Source of the DNA: Sphingobacteriaceae bacterium
Lineage (GTDB): Bacteria > Bacteroidota > Bacteroidia > B-17B0 > Aurantibacillaceae
Assembly: GCA_947453445.1 (NCBI GenBank)
Contig: CANGGP010000003.1
Location: forward strand, 1-64,000
Direction: 5' to 3'
DNA: 64,000 nt
Both the position numbers and the translations under genes were made by a program. Each line of letters opens with the position of its first letter. Position 1 is the stretch's first letter. The notes beneath the pieces are model-generated. The model made no database searches, was not told the DNA's origin, and saw only the letters and a program-made list of their open reading frames with translations. This document shows, piece by piece, positions 25,037-34,102 of this stretch.

Positions 25037-25717
25037 TCAATTCAACTTGTTGCCTTCCGCTTTTGGGGCATGTTTTAGAACTTTCGCTTCAATAAAAAAG
25101 ATTAGTTCCTCGGCTATACTTTTACTTTGGTCACCCGAACGTTCAAGTTTACGAATAATGGCCAAAAAGGATAAAAAGGATTCAACATTTTCAGGGTCCT
25201 TTTTAATGTGCGCAATGACAATGGCCCTAGCATTTTTATTCAACTCGTTTAAAGTCCGATCCCTTTTAAATATACTCTCCGCCAATTGTGTGTTTTCAGT
25301 TTCAAAAGATGCCTTCACATCATCCACCAAATCGCAGGCCTCTTCAAACATTTCAAGTGCATGGGTTTCTTCAACCAAACCTTTGTATTCAAAGCCATCC
25401 GATTTATTAATAAATTTTGCAACACTGGCGGCAATATCTCCAATGCGCTCAAGGTTTGAATTAATTCTTAAAAGTGCCAAAACAAGTCTTAAATCATTGG
25501 CAACCGGATTGTGCAAAGCGAAAATATTCTCACAATCTCTGTCAATTTTTAATTCTAAACTATTTACTTTCTTTTCGTTGTTTAAAATTTCTTTTGCAAG
25601 TCCTTTATCCATTTTGGCCAAGGCCACCATGGCAGTCTTCATTTGTGCAGAAACCAAGTTCCACATTTCAACAATCTCAGCTTTTAATTGCTGCATTTCA
25701 ACCTCAATATGACTCAT
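25037..25717 (-). CDS. phoU: PhoU family phosphate-signalling protein
   Basis: A 226-residue all-helical protein with two PhoU three-helix bundles; landmarks are NNEKKVNSLELKIDRDCENI near residue 45, the metal-binding pattern LRLVLALLRINSNLERIGDIA near residue 75, and in the second bundle FLAIIRKLERSGDQSKSIAEEL near residue 185. PhoU links the Pst transporter to the PhoR/PhoB system and restrains phosphate uptake. It follows pstB by 28 bases, the usual order. A 221-residue frame on the opposite strand is a shadow. Confidence 0.9.
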   Translation of the reverse strand: MSHIEVEMQQLKAEIVEMWNLVSAQMKTAMVALAKMDKGLAKEILNNEKKVNSLELKIDRDCENIFALHNPVANDLRLVLALLRINSNLERIGDIAASVAKFINKSDGFEYKGLVEETHALEMFEEACDLVDDVKASFETENTQLAESIFKRDRTLNELNKNARAIVIAHIKKDPENVESFLSFLAIIRKLERSGDQSKSIAEELIFFIEAKVLKHAPKAEGNKLN

Positions 25718-25745
25718 AACTTAAATATACAATTTTTAAATAAAA

Positions 25746-26498
25746 TCATCCGAAACGACCGGTAATATAATTTTGTGTTCTTTCAATTTTAGGATTTGTA
25801 AACAATTCCTTCGTGGCGCTATATTCAATTAATTCGCCCAGGTAAAAAAATGCAGTGCTATCGCTCACCCTGCCCGCTTGTTGCATATTATGCGTAACAA
25901 TTACAATGGTGTACTTGCTTTTTAATTCGTAAATCAATTCTTCAATTTTGGCTGTTGAAATAGGGTCTAATGCCGAAGTGGGCTCATCCATTAAAATCAC
26001 TGAAGGTTGAATGGCCAATGCACGAGCAATGCACAAACGTTGTTGTTGCCCGCCCGATAATTCAAACGCCGACTTTTTTAATTTGTCTTTCACCTCATCC
26101 CACAACACCACTTGTTTAATCGATGTTTCAACGCGTTCTTCAATAAATTTTTTATCAGTAATGCCATTCACCCTTAAGCCATAAGCCACATTTTCAAAAA
26201 TGGTTTTCGGAAATGGATTTGGCTTTTGAAAAACCATCCCTGTTTTTTTTCTTAAACTGTCAACGTTTACACCCTTGGCATAAATATCATCACCATCTAT
26301 TAAAACTTGCCCGTTAATTTTTGTGTTTCCAATCAAATCGTTCATGCGATTAAACAATCGCAAATATGTTGATTTTCCGCAGCCCGAAGGACCAATTAAA
26401 GCAGTAACAGTGTTTGGATGTATGGCAATATTAATATTTTTCAGGGCCTGTGACGTGCCATAAAAAAAATCAACATTTTTCGACTCAAGCTTATACAT
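25746..26498 (-). CDS. pstB: Phosphate ABC transporter ATP-binding protein PstB
   Basis: A 250-residue ABC ATPase with Walker [10 protein letters not shown] near residue 36, Q-loop [18 protein letters not shown] (the PstB-specific form), signature [14 protein letters not shown] and Walker [13 protein letters not shown]. The long ELSGG-preceding insertion and the ending QNYITGRFG are typical of PstB. It energises PstCA. It overlaps neither neighbour; the start is 1 base from the pstA stop, so the pst genes form one transcript. Confidence 0.94.
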   Translation of the reverse strand: MYKLESKNVDFFYGTSQALKNINIAIHPNTVTALIGPSGCGKSTYLRLFNRMNDLIGNTKINGQVLIDGDDIYAKGVNVDSLRKKTGMVFQKPNPFPKTIFENVAYGLRVNGITDKKFIEERVETSIKQVVLWDEVKDKLKKSAFELSGGQQQRLCIARALAIQPSVILMDEPTSALDPISTAKIEELIYELKSKYTIVIVTHNMQQAGRVSDSTAFFYLGELIEYSATKELFTNPKIERTQNYITGRFG

Positions 26499-26499
26499 A

Positions 26500-27384
26500 T
26501 TAATTCATTTTTACTTTCTTACTAAAATACTTCCTTAAACCATTTGCAATTAAATTACAAATCAAAACAATCAATATTAATACCAGTGCTGTTCCATAGG
26601 CAATTGGACGTGATTCCTCAATATTGGTGCCACTGGTTGAAATCACATAAAGATGATAAGGCAAAGCCATGGCTTGATCAAAAATACTACTTGGCAACTT
26701 CGGTAAAAAATACGCAGCCACTGTAAATAATATTGGTGCCGTTTCACCCGACACCCTGCCAATTGACAATATTAAACCCGTAATAATATTAGGAAATGCA
26801 ATAGGCAACACAACGCGCCTTGTGGTTTGCCATTTAGTGGCGCCTAATCCCAAACTGGCTTGTCTAAATGTGTCATCAACCGCCTTTAAGGCCTCTTCTG
26901 TGGTTCTTATCACAATTGGCAAAACCAATAAACCTAGGGTTAAAGAGCCGGCTAAAATTGAATCGCCGAAACCAAGTTTATTTACAAAAAGAGACATACC
27001 AAACAACCCAAATACTATAGATGGAACACCTGCCAAATTGTTGGTCATCATGCGTACAATTCTTTTTATAATCCCATCTTTAAAATACTCATTCATATAA
27101 ATAGCCGCCAAAACGCCTATTGGGAAAGCAAACAGCATGCTTCCCGACACCAAGTATAGTGTGCCAATAATGGCCGGATAAATACCACCCTTGGTCATCC
27201 CTTCTTCAGGCATTTGAGAAATAAAATTCCAGTTAATTACACCAATTCCTTTGTAAACAATAAATGAAAGGATGGCAACCAAAATGGTCACAATAAAATA
27301 TCCAACCGAAGCAAACAAGAAGAACGCAATCTTCTGATTCCTGTTTTTGGATTTTGTTAGTTTATTTTCATCAATCAGTGGCAT
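26500..27384 (-). CDS. pstA: Phosphate ABC transporter permease PstA
   Basis: A 294-residue permease with six membrane segments; the BPD-type loop is at about residue 185 ([24 protein letters not shown]) and the preceding [27 protein letters not shown]-type periplasmic segment is PstA-like. The first 20 residues are polar and cytoplasmic. The start overlaps the pstC stop by one base. Completes the PstCA heterodimer. Confidence 0.94.
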   Translation of the reverse strand: MPLIDENKLTKSKNRNQKIAFFLFASVGYFIVTILVAILSFIVYKGIGVINWNFISQMPEEGMTKGGIYPAIIGTLYLVSGSMLFAFPIGVLAAIYMNEYFKDGIIKRIVRMMTNNLAGVPSIVFGLFGMSLFVNKLGFGDSILAGSLTLGLLVLPIVIRTTEEALKAVDDTFRQASLGLGATKWQTTRRVVLPIAFPNIITGLILSIGRVSGETAPILFTVAAYFLPKLPSSIFDQAMALPYHLYVISTSGTNIEESRPIAYGTALVLILIVLICNLIANGLRKYFSKKVKMN

Positions 27385-28592
27385 TAATGTTTTGTGTTTT
27401 TTCTATTGGTTGAAACAAATTCAACAATTAAGTTAATCAACAAGGTGATAATAAATAAAATACATCCCAATGCAAACAAAGCCTTGTAGTGCAATCCGCC
27501 ATCAGGCGCCTCACCTAACTCCGCGGCAATGGTTGCCGGAATTGTACGCATGGGTTGTAAAATACCGGTTGGAATAACAGCCGCATTACCTGTAACCATT
27601 AATACCGCCATCGTTTCGCCAATGGCACGACCAATCCCTAAAATGGCCGCTGCAGTTATACCTGAAATTGAATTGGGTATTACAATTTTGTATATGGTTT
27701 GCCATTTGCTTGCGCCCAATGCTAAACTGGCTTCTTTCATCGCTCTAGGGGTATTGCGCATCGCATCCTCCGAAATGGTGATAATGGTTGGCAAAGCCAT
27801 TATGCCTAAAACAATGCTACCGGCCAATCCGGTTTCACCAACTGGTAAATTAAATGCTTGCTGAATAAAAGGTACAATAATTACCAAACCGAAAAAACCA
27901 TACACAACCGATGGAATACCGGCCAACAATTCAATGAGCGGCTTCATGATTCTTCTCACACGGCCTTTTGCTATTTCACTTAAATATATTGCGGCTGCTA
28001 ATCCTAATGGAAGCGCAATTAAAATAGCGCCAAAACTAACCCACAAAGTGCCATAAATCAAGGGTTTTACACCCAATTGCGAAACAGGTTGTGAGGTTGG
28101 AAACCATTCTTCTCCACCAAAAAATTCCTTTAAAGATACTTTGTCTACCTCTAATTGTTTTCCTTTAAAACTTTTGTTGATGTACTTTTCAGGAAAAAAT
28201 GCAATCACACCTTTAATACTGTCAACAATGCTGTTCAAACAATCAGGTAAATGCTCAAAGTTTTCACCTATTTGCTCGTCGGTATAATAGTTAGAAATGT
28301 CTTCCATTCTAAACAAATAAATGGAATCATTTGCGCCTCCTAATTCAGACCAATTGTTGATTTTTTGGTCGTATATGTTTTTAATTTGTTCGGCATTTAA
28401 CTTGCCAACAGAATTTAATCGATTAATCACTACCGCATAACCTTCCTCAAGCGGCTTTTTATTGAACACACCCAAACCTTCCTTGAATAAAAAAAAGATA
28501 ATCAGCACCACCGTTAAACTGGTAATGGTGCTGCTGATCATGAGCAATCCTTCAATGAATCTCTCCGAAAATTTTTTATAAAAATTTTTCAA
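27384..28592 (-). CDS. pstC: Phosphate ABC transporter permease PstC with PstS-lobe-like insert
   Basis: A 402-residue PstC, about 100 longer than typical. TM1 lies at about residues 20-38; then roughly residues 46-150 form an extra periplasmic segment before SLKEFFGGEEWFP, where a normal PstC resumes. The permease core follows with AMKEASLALGASKWQT as the ATPase-contact loop. Inside the insert, YAVVINRLNSVGKLNAEQIK and NWSELGG match the phosphate-binding protein PstS of the next gene (AIVVNPANKVSQLTREQLEG and NWKEVGG), and IKGVIAFFPEKYIN matches KGAIGYVGLAYVE. So the insert looks like a reduced PstS lobe fused between TM1 and TM2. Key phosphate-contact residues of PstS (SRESSSGTY) are replaced here, suggesting a docking rather than a binding role (inference). 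Confidence 0.9.
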   Translation of the reverse strand: MKNFYKKFSERFIEGLLMISSTITSLTVVLIIFFLFKEGLGVFNKKPLEEGYAVVINRLNSVGKLNAEQIKNIYDQKINNWSELGGANDSIYLFRMEDISNYYTDEQIGENFEHLPDCLNSIVDSIKGVIAFFPEKYINKSFKGKQLEVDKVSLKEFFGGEEWFPTSQPVSQLGVKPLIYGTLWVSFGAILIALPLGLAAAIYLSEIAKGRVRRIMKPLIELLAGIPSVVYGFFGLVIIVPFIQQAFNLPVGETGLAGSIVLGIMALPTIITISEDAMRNTPRAMKEASLALGASKWQTIYKIVIPNSISGITAAAILGIGRAIGETMAVLMVTGNAAVIPTGILQPMRTIPATIAAELGEAPDGGLHYKALFALGCILFIITLLINLIVEFVSTNRKNTKH

Positions 28593-28631
28593 TGCTCCTT
28601 ATTAATGGTGTACAATAGAATTAAACAGATT

Positions 28632-29447
28632 TTAATTCTTCAATGGCACGTAGCCAATTTCTTCAACAATTTTTTGACCCTCTGCCGATAAACAAAAATC
28701 AACAAATGGCTTAATGGCTTTTTCTACTGTAGTTAAATAATAATAGAACAATGGTCTAACAATTGGGTATGACCTGTCTTTTGCAGTTGCCATGTTTGGT
28801 GCAATAAAGTTTTTTCCCTTGTCAAACGACACTTTTAATGCTTTCACATCTTTTTCTACATAAGCTAATCCTACATAACCAATAGCACCTTTGGTTTGAC
28901 TAATGGATTGAATAATTGATCCTGTTGCAGGCATACTCAAAACAGATGATGCATAATTCTTATTATTCAAAACATGTTCTTTGAAAAAATCATAAGTGCC
29001 TGAACTCGACTCTCTCGAATAAACCACAATTTGCAAATCTTCACCGCCTACTTCTTTCCAGTTTTTAATTTTACCGGTAAAAATACCTTCAAGTTGTTCA
29101 CGTGTTAATTGCGACACTTTATTTGCAGGATTAACAACTATTGCAAGTGCATCATATGCAATTGTTGTTTCTTTAAACGATTTACCGGCATCTGCCAATT
29201 TCATCTTCTCAGTTAATTTAATTTTTCTCGACGACATGGCAATGTCTGTTGTTCCATCAACCAAAGCCGAAATACCAACACCACTTCCGCCTCCGGTTAC
29301 ATTTAATTTGGCCGACTTATTCGACTTCATGTAACTTTCTGCTTCTTTTTGTGCCAAGGGTAAAACTGTATCACTGCCCTTTAATTTTTGTGAAATTGCT
29401 GAATTGGCAAGAAGTATAAACGATAATAAAATTGCTGATGTTTTCAT
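28632..29447 (-). CDS. pstS: Phosphate-binding protein PstS
   Basis: A periplasmic phosphate receptor of 271 residues. A signal peptide ends near residue 20 (ILLANSAISQ). Hallmarks of the fold: GSDTVLPLAQKEAESYM after the signal, GGGSGVGISALVDG at about residue 51, SSRKI, NWKEVGGEDLQIVVYSRESSSGTYDFFKEHV at about residue 131 (with the phosphate-binding R and SGT), and KGAIGYVGLAYVE. It delivers phosphate to PstCA. The gap to pstC (40 bases) is small, so it is in the operon. Confidence 0.93.
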   Translation of the reverse strand: MKTSAILLSFILLANSAISQKLKGSDTVLPLAQKEAESYMKSNKSAKLNVTGGGSGVGISALVDGTTDIAMSSRKIKLTEKMKLADAGKSFKETTIAYDALAIVVNPANKVSQLTREQLEGIFTGKIKNWKEVGGEDLQIVVYSRESSSGTYDFFKEHVLNNKNYASSVLSMPATGSIIQSISQTKGAIGYVGLAYVEKDVKALKVSFDKGKNFIAPNMATAKDRSYPIVRPLFYYYLTTVEKAIKPFVDFCLSAEGQKIVEEIGYVPLKN

Positions 29448-29491
29448 ATGATAAATTATGCTCTAAAATTAAGTATTAAATATTTGATAGT

Positions 29492-30790
29492 TTAAAATTT
29501 GAACTGTAAACGACAAGTAAATACATTGTCTTTGGCATCACCTGTATAACCTTTAAGCGATGATTTTTCGTTTTTTACAACATCGTAAAACAACATCAAT
29601 TTTACATTGGTGTTTACACGATAAGTTGTTCCAAAAACAAAGGTGTCAAATCTTAAGTCGGCAGCGGTGGTGTTTGTGCCCGATTTACCTACCTGTGTGC
29701 CTTTAATTAAGGTGTTTGCATCATACCAATCATATTTTAAAGTCACTTGAAATCTTGAGTTTCCGATATTTTGGATGTAATAAACGTACCCTGCATTAAA
29801 ATTTCGGTGATAAATTGGCACAGTAGGCAAATTCGCCAAGCTTCTACTGGTTGAAACATTGCTTGTTCCGGGCTGTTCACCTTGAATGTATTCAGCCCTG
29901 ATGGTGGTGATACCAATTGGCCAATCAATGGTAAATTGGGCATCGGCCCCGTAATAAATTCTTTTGGCAATTCTATTGTAATGCGATGAATCAATCGAGG
30001 TCTTGTAAACATAATCACCATTTGCCGCCTTGTTGATTCTAAAATCTTTCACTGTTCCTATTCTGTATCCGCCATAGTAGCCCGAACCGGCAATGGCAAA
30101 TTGAATTTTCTCATCTTTAGATGTTTTCGAATATTGTATCCTTCCTGTAAAATCTTTATTCGAATCAAATTCAGGAGCTACACCTGCAGCGCCATTCATC
30201 ATGGCAACATCAACCTTTAAACCATAAAATTTAGATGATTTTGGAAGTACCATCGATCCAAATACCCCCAAATCACGTTCTGTTGGAAACAAGATTTGAT
30301 TAAATCTTGCCCTCTCAGGCGTTTCGCGTACACTTGAAGATTGTGTTAACTCAAAACCAAATTGATCTTGCAATAAACCCATTGTGATGCTAAAGATGCC
30401 TGATTGTGTCCATTTATCCGTAACCCGTACAAAAGTTTCACGCATATTTAATCCCTTCTCTGTAGCATCGATGTTACACAAATACTCCACGTTTTCGTGC
30501 ACATAATTAAACTTAAAACGACCACGACGCATCATAAAACGACTGTAGTAAGGGCTAGATCCGTTGGTAAAATCACCACCTGCATAAGATGGCGCACCGG
30601 CCGAATCGCAATATTGATACTGTGGTTGTAAATAGCCTGTAATTTTTAAACGTTTCGATTTGATGTTGTCGTCAATCAAATTCGACACGGCTCTAGTTAA
30701 AGTGTCAAGGGGGGTTTCTGCTATTTCTTGGGCTTTAATTGAATTTGTGGTTAACACAACCAAGCATAGTAAAGTTAAAATTGCCTTCAT
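29492..30790 (-). CDS. Phosphate-selective porin (OprO/OprP type)
   Basis: An outer-membrane porin of 432 residues, first gene of the pst series. The signal peptide ends near residue 20 (CLVVLTTNSIKAQ). The mature part shows amphipathic strands typical of an OprP-like 16-stranded barrel, beginning with KITGYLQPQYQYC, with RGRFKFNYVHENVEYLCNID near residue 95, and ending in VFTCRLQFKF, where the terminal Phe is the usual barrel sorting signal. Its position before pstS strongly suggests phosphate or phosphate-polymer uptake. The upstream region contains TTAACA repeats. Confidence 0.85.
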   Translation of the reverse strand: MKAILTLLCLVVLTTNSIKAQEIAETPLDTLTRAVSNLIDDNIKSKRLKITGYLQPQYQYCDSAGAPSYAGGDFTNGSSPYYSRFMMRRGRFKFNYVHENVEYLCNIDATEKGLNMRETFVRVTDKWTQSGIFSITMGLLQDQFGFELTQSSSVRETPERARFNQILFPTERDLGVFGSMVLPKSSKFYGLKVDVAMMNGAAGVAPEFDSNKDFTGRIQYSKTSKDEKIQFAIAGSGYYGGYRIGTVKDFRINKAANGDYVYKTSIDSSHYNRIAKRIYYGADAQFTIDWPIGITTIRAEYIQGEQPGTSNVSTSRSLANLPTVPIYHRNFNAGYVYYIQNIGNSRFQVTLKYDWYDANTLIKGTQVGKSGTNTTAADLRFDTFVFGTTYRVNTNVKLMLFYDVVKNEKSSLKGYTGDAKDNVFTCRLQFKF

Positions 30791-30813
30791 GTAAATTAAA
30801 TATTAATTGACGG

Positions 30814-30877
30814 CAAAATAAATGGCACAATATTATTTCAAAGACATTCCAATGTTAAGGAATTGTTAATTTGTTAA
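30814..30877 (-). promoter_or_regulatory. Promoter region of the porin-pst-phoU operon with three TTAACA repeats
   Basis: On the minus strand TTAACA occurs at 30877-30872, 30869-30864 and 30858-30853, so the last two are spaced by exactly 11 bases, as in Pho boxes. A -7-like box TATTTTG is at 30814-30820 (one T short of TAnnTTTG). The repeats would lie about 40-64 bases upstream of the transcription start, where an activator such as PhoB would bind. PhoB itself is not encoded in the window; the assignment is inferred. Confidence 0.5.
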
Positions 30878-30880
30878 ATA

Positions 30881-30905
30881 AAAAATCCCGCTTTTGACGG
30901 GATTT
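30881..30905 (-). terminator. Terminator after the OmpA-family gene
   Basis: An 8 bp stem AAATCCCG/CGGGATTT (30883-30890 with 30898-30905), loop 7 bases, followed on the minus strand by a run of T. It ends the OmpA-family transcript and isolates the phosphate operon downstream. Confidence 0.8.
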
Positions 30906-30925
30906 CAATTTTTTGGAGGCTTTTT

Positions 30926-31930
30926 TTAGTTGCTGCCCAATACCTTTAACAATTCGTCGAGTTTTGGGGTTAAAATCAACTCGGTTCTTCTGTTTTTCTT
31001 TCTGGCTTCTGGCGTTTTGCTCTTATCCAATGGCACATATTCGCCCCTGCCTGCCGAAATAATTCTGGATGCATCAATATTGGCACTTCCCAACATAATT
31101 TTTGTGACCGAAGTTGCGCGCATAACACTTAAATCCCAATTGTCTTTTATTTCCCCTGCTCCCTTCATAGGTACATCATCAGTATGCCCTTCAACCATCA
31201 CGTTAATATCCGGATTTTGCTCCAACACTTTGGCCACATTTTTTAAGGCATCAACACCCTTCGGCTCTACATTTGTTTTGCCACTGGCAAAAAGCAAACT
31301 CTCATCCATGCTGATATAAACCTTCCCGTTTTTTTGCGTAATGGTTAATCCTTTGTTCTCAAATCCAATCAAGGCATCACTCAATTTTTTTCTCAAATCA
31401 GCAACCGCCTGGTCCTTTTTGCGAAGAATGTCCTCTAACTCATTAACACGGGCCTCACGTTTACGCAATTCCACCGTTAAATTGTCTAAATCTGCTTTTT
31501 GTTTGTTGAGTTTTAATTCCAAACTCTTTAACTCATCCTGTTTTTGCAATAACTCTTCTTGCGTTAACTGCAAATTCACGCTTAGTTTGGTATTATCCCT
31601 TTCACTGCCGTTCAATAATTTATTATACTTATCAATCAACTGCTCGTTCAACATGTTCAACTTGTCGTATTTAGAGGTCATGTTACGCAAACTACTGCCA
31701 ATAATCGTTGTGTCGTGTTTTAATCCTTCAATGCTTTTTTTATCACGACCCGATTGTTCTTTTAACTCGGCCAATTTGGCGTCGTTTTCTTGTGAGGTTT
31801 TTTTCAATGCCGCCAATTCGCTTTCACAAGCTCCCAACTTGGCTTTCGTTTCTTCCATTAAACGCGCCGGAACGCAAGAGGCCATCAAAACAATGACCAA
31901 ATAATAAAAAATATTCTTTTGTTTCACCAT
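30926..31930 (-). CDS. OmpA-family peptidoglycan-binding lipoprotein
   Basis: A lipoprotein of 334 residues: signal with lipobox LMASC at about residue 17, then a long coiled-coil region (roughly residues 28-195, e.g. KLNKQKADLDNLTVELRKRE) and a C-terminal OmpA/MotB domain from about 205. The domain shows FASGKTNVEPKGVDALKNVA, VEGHTDDVPMK and NWDLSVMRATSVTKIM, with the conserved Asp and Arg for diaminopimelate binding. It probably spans from the outer membrane to peptidoglycan. Related Bacteroidota genes are annotated as flagellar-motor-like MotB, but no flagellar or motor gene is nearby. Confidence 0.85.
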   Translation of the reverse strand: MVKQKNIFYYLVIVLMASCVPARLMEETKAKLGACESELAALKKTSQENDAKLAELKEQSGRDKKSIEGLKHDTTIIGSSLRNMTSKYDKLNMLNEQLIDKYNKLLNGSERDNTKLSVNLQLTQEELLQKQDELKSLELKLNKQKADLDNLTVELRKREARVNELEDILRKKDQAVADLRKKLSDALIGFENKGLTITQKNGKVYISMDESLLFASGKTNVEPKGVDALKNVAKVLEQNPDINVMVEGHTDDVPMKGAGEIKDNWDLSVMRATSVTKIMLGSANIDASRIISAGRGEYVPLDKSKTPEARKKNRRTELILTPKLDELLKVLGSN

Positions 31931-32008
31931 GCCTAAAATTAACGAATAGGCGCCCTTGCCGATAAACAGCCTGAATTGTTTATCAACAATGAAATTAACT
32001 GATAAAAT

Positions 32009-32884
32009 CTACTTGAAAATAGAACTGCGATTGCGCAAATGAAATTGTTTGAAAAAATTCTTTTTCATGTGAAATTGTTTGCCCGATCCGTGGCAAACCG
32101 ATCCTCTTTTACTCGGTAATTTATAATTCAAAGTAATGCCGTAAAAAAAATACCAATCCTTGGTGGTTGGATTCCCTCGCATACTGCCCGGCGTAGCCGA
32201 GGCGTTGGTGGTTCGGTTGGTGTAATTGTTTTTATTATCAGTTGCCACTACCGAATTTGGATAAGTGCCGCTCACATCATCTAAATAATCCGTGTAGGTT
32301 TTACGTGGTCCCCACTCAAATCCAATCCCTAATTTTTCACCGGCATTAAATTTTATACCAATGCCATAGGGTACCGACATTTGAAAACGACGATAACTCT
32401 TCGATTGTCCTTCGGTATTAAATTGCCTCAAGGATTCATAACCGTTACCCAAGTCTGCCTTCGGATTAAAATAATACCCGGCCAATCCTGCAAAAATGAA
32501 GAATGTAAAATTCTCATGCTCATTTCCAATCCGATAATCCACAAAATTAAATTCAGCCAAACTCGAAAATTCAAACAAATTGCTTTTAAAACTTAAATTT
32601 CTTTCAATCTGATTCGCATCCTTACTCATGGCATCATCACCCACCAACTCGCCATAATTTAAGCCAAAACGAAAAGCATAACGGTAATGATTTGTATGAC
32701 GCCAATAAATGCCTGCAGCAGGTCTTGAATATAAGAAATGACTCCTTGGATTGATGTCGCCAATATAATACGCGCCGCCGCCAATAAAACCCAGTTCGTT
32801 TTGCACAAAACTGCGTTTACGGGCCTGCCCAAAGGCAATTACTTGGCCAAATACAAAAAGATATAAAAAGACCCTTTTTAACAA
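32009..32884 (-). CDS. DUF6089 family outer-membrane protein
   Basis: The open frame reaches 32935 with TTG codons, but a start at the TTG at 32884 is preferred: it gives a normal signal sequence (MLKRVFLYLFVFGQVIAFGQ) and places a -7 box (32900-32907) ahead of it. The mature protein of about 290 residues follows the DUF6089 pattern, NELGFIGGGAYYIGDINP, then FRFGLNYGELVGDD and FEFSSLAEFNFVDY, with amphipathic strands of a small 8-10 stranded barrel. The C-terminal 40 residues (PSKRGSVCHGSGKQFHMKK) are more basic than expected and diverge from the family. Function unknown. Shares its regulatory region with a divergent porin-like gene. Confidence 0.8.
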   Translation of the reverse strand: MLKRVFLYLFVFGQVIAFGQARKRSFVQNELGFIGGGAYYIGDINPRSHFLYSRPAAGIYWRHTNHYRYAFRFGLNYGELVGDDAMSKDANQIERNLSFKSNLFEFSSLAEFNFVDYRIGNEHENFTFFIFAGLAGYYFNPKADLGNGYESLRQFNTEGQSKSYRRFQMSVPYGIGIKFNAGEKLGIGFEWGPRKTYTDYLDDVSGTYPNSVVATDNKNNYTNRTTNASATPGSMRGNPTTKDWYFFYGITLNYKLPSKRGSVCHGSGKQFHMKKNFFKQFHLRNRSSIFK

Positions 32885-32899
32885 ATCAATAGTAAAACG

Positions 32900-32907
32900 C
32901 AAAATTA
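32900..32907 (-). promoter_or_regulatory. -7 box of the DUF6089 gene
   Basis: On the minus strand the sequence TAATTTTG matches the TAnnTTTG consensus, about 15 bases before the TTG start at 32884. It therefore supports this internal start rather than the one at 32935. A TTG lies about 22 bases further upstream and may be the -33 element. Confidence 0.45.
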
Positions 32908-32935
32908 GGGCAATTATTGTGTTTAATTTCAACAA

Positions 32936-34102
32936 ATGCTTCGAATTATCAGATATTTAGCCCTGCTTATTTCATGTTGGGGCAGCACTTTGTCGCTAAT
33001 GGCGCAAGACAAGGACAGCCTTAAAAAAAACAACACAAAAATTATCTTTAATTCCGATGACATCTTAGAGTTAAAGGGCACGCAAATTGCCAAAGCAATC
33101 GATAGTTTGCTAAGGCCCGAATTCAGAATCGGTGGATACGTATCAACATATTATGCTTATTACGACGATGAATCTGAACCCAATGGATTTATTCAATTTC
33201 CAACATTGGCACCCCGCAAGGACCAGTTTTCATTAAACATGGCTTTAATTAGCATGCAATATAAAAGTTCGAATTTACGTTCAAATATCACCTTGCATTA
33301 TGGCGATGTGCCCGCCAGTTCTTGGCCCGCAACTTTTAACCTCATTCAAGAAGCAAATGCCGGTTTTAAAATTTGCAAAAAGCTTTGGTTCGACGCAGGA
33401 TTTTTTAAAACACACATTGGTCTCGAAAGTTTCCAACCACGCGAAAACATAGCATCCAGTATGTCGATTCCCAATTTTTATGACCCTTATTACCTTAGTG
33501 GCGCCAAACTTACATACATTGTAAACAGCAAATTAAATTTACAAGCCTGCATTTTTAACGGCTATAACGAATACATCGACGATAACAAAAACAAAGCGCT
33601 CGACTTTTCAGCCAATTATAACCTCAACGACCATGTTTCATTCACCTACAATTTTTTAACCTGCGACGAAACACCCGACAACATCAAAACCAAACACCAA
33701 CGTTATTATCAAAATTTTTACGCCACTTTTATTTACGACAAATTTACCATTGGTCTCGATGCCAACTTTGGCATACAACAAAATTCTTACAAAAAAGACA
33801 CCGTAAAAGCCGGTAAAATGTATGCCGGCATTCTTGTGGCAAAATACAACATACTCCCAAAATTTCATGTGTACAACCGCTTGGAATATTTTTCTGATCC
33901 AAACCAAATTTTAACCCTTAGCTTAAACACAGGCCGCTACATCAAAGGCAACACCATTGGATTTGAAATTAAACCACAAAAAACAGTGGGTATCAGCGCC
34001 GAGTGGCGCATTTTAGAGTGCGACCAATTGATCTTCAAACAAAAAAATATGCTACTCAATCAAAGGAATGAAGTAATTGTTTGCTTAGATTTGTGGTTTT
34101 AA
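32936..34102 (+). CDS. Outer-membrane beta-barrel porin-like protein (BBP2/OmpL-type)
   Basis: A 388-residue secreted protein: signal peptide to about residue 23 (LLISCWGSTLSLMAQ), a short linker, then GGYVSTYYAYYDDESEPNG and NMALISMQYKS, which match the putative beta-barrel porin-2 family. Strands of alternating hydrophobicity continue to the end with terminal NEVIVCLDLWF. Substrate unknown. The stop codon overlaps the murI start (TAATG), so the two are translationally coupled although unrelated in role. Its start lies immediately beside the divergent DUF6089 gene. Confidence 0.78.
   Translation: MLRIIRYLALLISCWGSTLSLMAQDKDSLKKNNTKIIFNSDDILELKGTQIAKAIDSLLRPEFRIGGYVSTYYAYYDDESEPNGFIQFPTLAPRKDQFSLNMALISMQYKSSNLRSNITLHYGDVPASSWPATFNLIQEANAGFKICKKLWFDAGFFKTHIGLESFQPRENIASSMSIPNFYDPYYLSGAKLTYIVNSKLNLQACIFNGYNEYIDDNKNKALDFSANYNLNDHVSFTYNFLTCDETPDNIKTKHQRYYQNFYATFIYDKFTIGLDANFGIQQNSYKKDTVKAGKMYAGILVAKYNILPKFHVYNRLEYFSDPNQILTLSLNTGRYIKGNTIGFEIKPQKTVGISAEWRILECDQLIFKQKNMLLNQRNEVIVCLDLWF

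Noticed and set aside
25047-25712. 221-residue open frame on the plus strand opposite phoU
   Set aside because: Rich in Ser/Lys and lacks any recognisable domain; it lies entirely opposite phoU, which has clear PhoU motifs. Shadow of codon bias.
31341-31904. 187-residue open frame opposite the OmpA-family gene
   Set aside because: Ser/Asn/Leu-rich reflection of the coiled-coil region; no family.
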